Part shown: positions 14,870-17,998 of the stretch, one piece after another
Layout of the letters: each line of letters starts with the position of its first letter
Numbering within the stretch: the stretch's first letter is position 1
DNA from: an uncultured Chitinophagaceae bacterium
GTDB taxonomy: Bacteria; Bacteroidota; Bacteroidia; Chitinophagales; Chitinophagaceae
DNA length: 17,998 bases
Direction: 5' to 3'
Assembly: GCA_934502905.1 (NCBI GenBank)
Contig: CAKSVK010000067.1
Coordinates: 1 to 17,998, forward strand
Notes under the pieces: generated by a model
Told to the model about the DNA's origin: nothing
The model's database searches: none
The model's input: only the letters and a program-made list of their open reading frames with translations
Made by a program: the position numbers and the translations under genes

Positions 14870-15901
14870 TCAACCTTTCATGGTCCACAAAATCACGGCG
14901 CCGGTGATCAGCATGTTCGCAAGCGCCAGGGGAATCAGGCTTTTCCAGCCGAGATTCATCAATTGGTCATAACGAAACCTGGGTAATGTCCAGCGTACCC
15001 ACATGAATACCAGTATGAGGAAAAATGTTTTTGAAAACAATGCTGCAGCACCTACAACTGCCGCCGTGGTGGTGGATAAGGTGGACTCATCCACGAAAGG
15101 CATATCGTATCCACCCAGGTACAGGGTAGAGATCAATGCACAACTGATGAACATGTTGATGTATTCTGCGAAAAGAAAAAAGCCCAGCTTCATGGAGGAA
15201 TATTCCTGGTGATAACCGAAATTCAGCTCGCTCTCCGCCTCCGGCAGGTCAAAAGGCGCCCGGTTACATTCCGCCAGCGCACATACGAAAAATATAAGGA
15301 ACCCGAGTGGCTGGTATACAATATTCCACAGTCCGTTCACCTGCTCTTCTGTGATAACACGCAGGCTGAGCGAGCCGGAGAGCATCAATACAGCAATCAG
15401 CGACAGTCCCATTGCCAGCTCATAGCTGATCGCCTGGCTGGCACCTCGGAGCGCAGCCATCAGGGAGAACTTGTTATTACTTGCCCAGCCGCCGATCATC
15501 ATACCATATACGCCCATACTCACTACGCCGAACACATACAATATACCGATGTTGATGTCTGCTATCTGCAGGCTGACTGTTTTACCCCCTATTTCTACCG
15601 GGCTGCTCCAGGGAATGACCGCGCTGGTCATCATGGCCGTCAGCATGGCAAGGCAGGGTCCCAGCACAAACAGCAGCTTATTGGAATGATTGGGAATGAC
15701 CTCTTCTTTAAAAAACAACTTCAGACCATCGGCAAGGGGTTGCAGCAACCCGAAGGGACCTGCACGATCCGGCCCATACCTGTCCTGGATAAATCCTGCA
15801 AATTTCCGCTCAATATACGTTGCGTACATGGCCACTACCAGTGAAATAGTCACCACGACAGTGATCAACAAAAGCTTCTCCAGTATAAATTCCCACTCCA
15901 A
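14870..15901 (-). CDS. nuoH: NADH-quinone oxidoreductase subunit H
   Basis: Membrane subunit forming much of the quinone-binding chamber of complex I. It is 343 residues with about eight hydrophobic helices. Diagnostic blocks are YIERKFAGFIQDRYGPDRAGPFGLLQPLADGLKLFFKEE, ASQAISYELAMGLSL, and CNRAPFDLPEAESELNFGYHQEYSSM, which carries the quinone-site acidic residues. The start is a TTG at 15901: upstream in frame there is no ATG or GTG before a stop, and the next ATG (residue 26) would lose the first membrane helix. The spacer to nuoG is 25 bp and very AT-rich, with an imperfect dyad at 15907-15924. C-terminal W-R-W/Y-DQLM order (VRWTLPRFRYDQLMNLGW) is normal. Confidence 0.96.
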   Translation of the reverse strand: MEWEFILEKLLLITVVVTISLVVAMYATYIERKFAGFIQDRYGPDRAGPFGLLQPLADGLKLFFKEEVIPNHSNKLLFVLGPCLAMLTAMMTSAVIPWSSPVEIGGKTVSLQIADINIGILYVFGVVSMGVYGMMIGGWASNNKFSLMAALRGASQAISYELAMGLSLIAVLMLSGSLSLRVITEEQVNGLWNIVYQPLGFLIFFVCALAECNRAPFDLPEAESELNFGYHQEYSSMKLGFFLFAEYINMFISCALISTLYLGGYDMPFVDESTLSTTTAAVVGAAALFSKTFFLILVFMWVRWTLPRFRYDQLMNLGWKSLIPLALANMLITGAVILWTMKG

Positions 15902-15926
15902 GGTTATATAATTTGAAATTTATAAT

Positions 15927-17042
15927 TTATTTGTCTTTCCGTTCTTCGTTACCGATTTCTTTTTGGGGATTAAAGTCCGTTGAATGCGCAGGACCTTTTA
16001 TGGCCGCCAGGTCTATGCCAGGACGATTTACCTCGCTGACATTGTGAATATCCATCAGCAACCTGGGATCCCTGCCGTTCATTACCTTGCTGAAAGTTTC
16101 AGCAGGCTTCTTCAATCCTACATAATGCCCCTGCGAAATAACAGAATGACGATTCACCTTTACCGGGCCTTCAATGGTCCAGTCCTTTACATTCTTTCTC
16201 TCGAACCTGCATTCGTTACAGATCCAGTCTTCCACCTCTCCCCATTGATCTTTCCTGGCAGTTACTCTTAATACCTCGTCTCCCCGCATCCAAAGATGTA
16301 CCTTACCACAACATTTGCTGCAATTGCAGGAGGCATTTACCGGCTTGGTAAACCATACGCGGTTCTTAAAACGGAATGTCCTGTCCGTCAATGCACCTAC
16401 GGGACAAACATCTATCACATTCCCGATGAAGTCGTTGTCCAGCGCCTTTTCAATATAGGTAGCGATCTCTGCATGGTCTCCCCTGTCCAGCACCCCGTGC
16501 ACTCTTTTCTCCGTCAGCTGATCAGCTACGAACACACAGCGGTAGCACAGGATGCAGCGCGTCATATGCAACTGGATATAGGGACCGAGGTCATGCTTTT
16601 TAAACGTTCTTTTGGAAAATTCAAACCGTGTGCCTTCTGTTCCATGCTCATAGCTCAGGTCCTGCAAATGGCATTCTCCGGCCTGATCGCAGATCGGGCA
16701 ATCCAGCGGATGATTCAGCAACAGGAACTCTACCACCCCTGCCCTTGCATCCTGCACCCTTTCGCTGGTAATATTCTTTACGATCATGCCATCCATTACG
16801 GTTGTGCGGCAGGAAGCTACCAGCTTCGGCATAGGACGCGGATCGGCAGTAGAACCCGCCGCTACCTCCACCAGGCAGGTACGGCATTTACCACCACTGT
16901 TCTTCAGCTTGGAATAATAACACATGGCAGGCGGCGTTACGTCACCTCCTATCTGCCGGGCGGCATTCAGGATGGTGGTACCCGCAGGCACCTCTATGGT
17001 TATATTATCAATGGTTACTTTAAATAATGGTGTTTCAGCCAT
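15927..17042 (-). CDS. nuoG: NADH-quinone oxidoreductase subunit G, short form (iron-sulfur domains only)
   Basis: Electron-transfer subunit of complex I. It has 371 residues, against roughly 700-900 in proteobacterial NuoG; the molybdopterin-oxidoreductase-like C-terminal domain is absent, as in other Bacteroidota to my knowledge. The [2Fe-2S] site is C41, C53, C56, C78. The His-ligated N5 site is H111, C115, C118, C124. N4 is C163, C166, C169 and C213. A Cys-rich segment C239/C241/C244/C245 with C275 and C278 resembles the extra 4Fe-4S domain, in unusual spacing. The remaining about 90 residues are unrecognised. Only 25 bp separate its stop from nuoH, so there is no room for a lost domain downstream. 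Confidence 0.93.
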   Translation of the reverse strand: MAETPLFKVTIDNITIEVPAGTTILNAARQIGGDVTPPAMCYYSKLKNSGGKCRTCLVEVAAGSTADPRPMPKLVASCRTTVMDGMIVKNITSERVQDARAGVVEFLLLNHPLDCPICDQAGECHLQDLSYEHGTEGTRFEFSKRTFKKHDLGPYIQLHMTRCILCYRCVFVADQLTEKRVHGVLDRGDHAEIATYIEKALDNDFIGNVIDVCPVGALTDRTFRFKNRVWFTKPVNASCNCSKCCGKVHLWMRGDEVLRVTARKDQWGEVEDWICNECRFERKNVKDWTIEGPVKVNRHSVISQGHYVGLKKPAETFSKVMNGRDPRLLMDIHNVSEVNRPGIDLAAIKGPAHSTDFNPQKEIGNEERKDK

Positions 17043-17070
17043 GTGAACACTATTTATTATTAATAATTTA

Positions 17071-17943
17071 CTATCTGGGTCTTAAAACATTAAAATTGAC
17101 GCCAACGGTGGCGGCAAACTCACTGAACCAAAAGTCCTGTTTGGCTTTCCCGTTCACCCCCTTTTTATGTAATACGATATCAGGCATATTGATATACCCC
17201 TTTTTTGCCTCCAACCTTACATTCAGGTGCTTAAAAGCCACTATGTCCACACCCGCCTTAACATCCGCACCAAAGCCCGACAAATGAAACCTGTCATTCC
17301 GCTCATAATCCAGCAGCTTTGCATTGGTTTTCGGTACCAGCGCGCCTGCTCCCGCTCCCAACAGCACCCCTACATGAACACTGTTGCGAAAAAAAGCACC
17401 GAGGATATGGTATCTTTCCAGCTCAGCGTTTACATAATTCAATCCGTCCGTATGCTCAAAGGTCAGAAAGTCTTCTTCCAGCAAAACGTTGTGGGCATAG
17501 GTTCCCTGATATTTTCCTTCCCTTTCTATTTCACCTGTTACCCGCACCGTTCTGTTATTGTCCATCACATACTTCATGTGATCTATCCCCAGACTTACCG
17601 CCCAATTATCTTTTAAAAAGTAGCCGACCCTGAAATTGGTCTGCGGTATGGTTATCCTCGTCAATTTGAAATAGTCATTATAGTTGAACACGGGTTTGGT
17701 TATCCTGTCGTGCGCACTAATATGATACAGCTTCAAATTATAGTCATCACCACGGAGGCTGATATCACTTTTGGAATAAAAGCCTCTGTTCCATCCCCAA
17801 TAAGCAAACATCCTCCCCTTTTTATAAGGGCGGAATGCATTTAATTCCTGGGCACTAACATTGGACCTGGAAATACATAACAATACTAAAGTCTTGAATA
17901 AGAACTTATATCTTTTACAAGGGGTAAAGCCAAATAATTTCAT
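17071..17943 (-). CDS. Predicted outer-membrane beta-barrel protein of unknown function
   Basis: Not assigned to a named family. It has 290 residues, with a signal peptide at residues 1-32 (basic start, hydrophobic FKTLVLLCIS, cleavage probably after VSAQ). The mature part has short amphipathic, aromatic-rich strands (FAYWGWNRGFYSKSDI, NFRVGYFLKDNWAVSLGIDHMKYVM, VHVGVLLGAGAGALVP, FAATVGVNFNVLRP), the pattern of an outer-membrane barrel, here perhaps about 8-12 strands. It lies on the nuo strand only 28 bp before nuoG, where nuoF would be expected, so it is probably co-transcribed with complex I genes. The ATG at 17943 gives an intact signal peptide. A link to respiration is not evident. Confidence 0.75.
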   Translation of the reverse strand: MKLFGFTPCKRYKFLFKTLVLLCISRSNVSAQELNAFRPYKKGRMFAYWGWNRGFYSKSDISLRGDDYNLKLYHISAHDRITKPVFNYNDYFKLTRITIPQTNFRVGYFLKDNWAVSLGIDHMKYVMDNNRTVRVTGEIEREGKYQGTYAHNVLLEEDFLTFEHTDGLNYVNAELERYHILGAFFRNSVHVGVLLGAGAGALVPKTNAKLLDYERNDRFHLSGFGADVKAGVDIVAFKHLNVRLEAKKGYINMPDIVLHKKGVNGKAKQDFWFSEFAATVGVNFNVLRPR

Positions 17944-17998
17944 GGCGTATTTCTCCGGGTTTTATTAAAAGGGTCGTGTTAAACAAAGGTTACTGCCT

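Noticed and set aside
17984..17992. TAACCTTTG (minus strand) as the -7 element of a promoter for the barrel-protein gene
   Set aside because: It has three rather than two bases between TA and TTTG, and the -33 region lies outside the window, so it cannot be judged.

Overview
The window looks like a chromosomal segment from a member of the Bacteroidota, most likely Chitinophagaceae or a close relative; this is inference from gene content and style. The supporting signs are a short NuoG without its molybdopterin-like domain, outer-membrane barrel proteins with Bacteroidota-type signal peptides, weak or absent Shine-Dalgarno sites, and promoter-like elements of the TTG...TAnnTTTG type. There is no rRNA, tRNA, CRISPR array, insertion sequence or phage gene. 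Coding density is very high.

Region 1 (1-5335, plus strand) is a nickel/urease maturation operon. It holds the 3' end of ureE, then ureF, ureG, ureD, hypA, hypB, an outer-membrane porin and nikR, with gaps of 0-38 bp, and ends at a strong hairpin terminator at 5305-5335. The urease structural genes are presumably just left of the window. HypA and HypB are normally hydrogenase nickel chaperones. Here they sit inside the urease cluster with no hydrogenase gene in view, so they probably feed nickel to urease, as is established for Helicobacter.

Region 2 (5336-8498, plus strand) is a second transcription unit: a candidate promoter overlapped by a 10-bp palindrome, a possible 36-codon His-rich small ORF, and a three-gene FecCD-type ABC importer (lipoprotein binding protein, permease, ATPase). 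Its position directly after nikR suggests metal uptake, most simply nickel, but the sequence alone does not prove the substrate. With the porin, NikR and the UreEFGD/HypAB proteins, the two units would form an uptake, sensing and insertion pathway for urease nickel.

Region 3 (8499-17943, minus strand) is the distal part of a respiratory complex I operon. In transcription order it is an outer-membrane protein of unknown function, short nuoG, nuoH, nuoI, nuoJ, nuoK, nuoL, nuoM and nuoN. It converges with the ABC operon near 8456-8498. A good Bacteroidota-type internal promoter precedes nuoI. nuoA-F are not in the window. The least ordinary points are the barrel-protein gene lying against nuoG, the small His-rich ORF before the transporter, the lysine-rich UreD tail that seems to continue in another frame, and the altered zinc loop of HypA.
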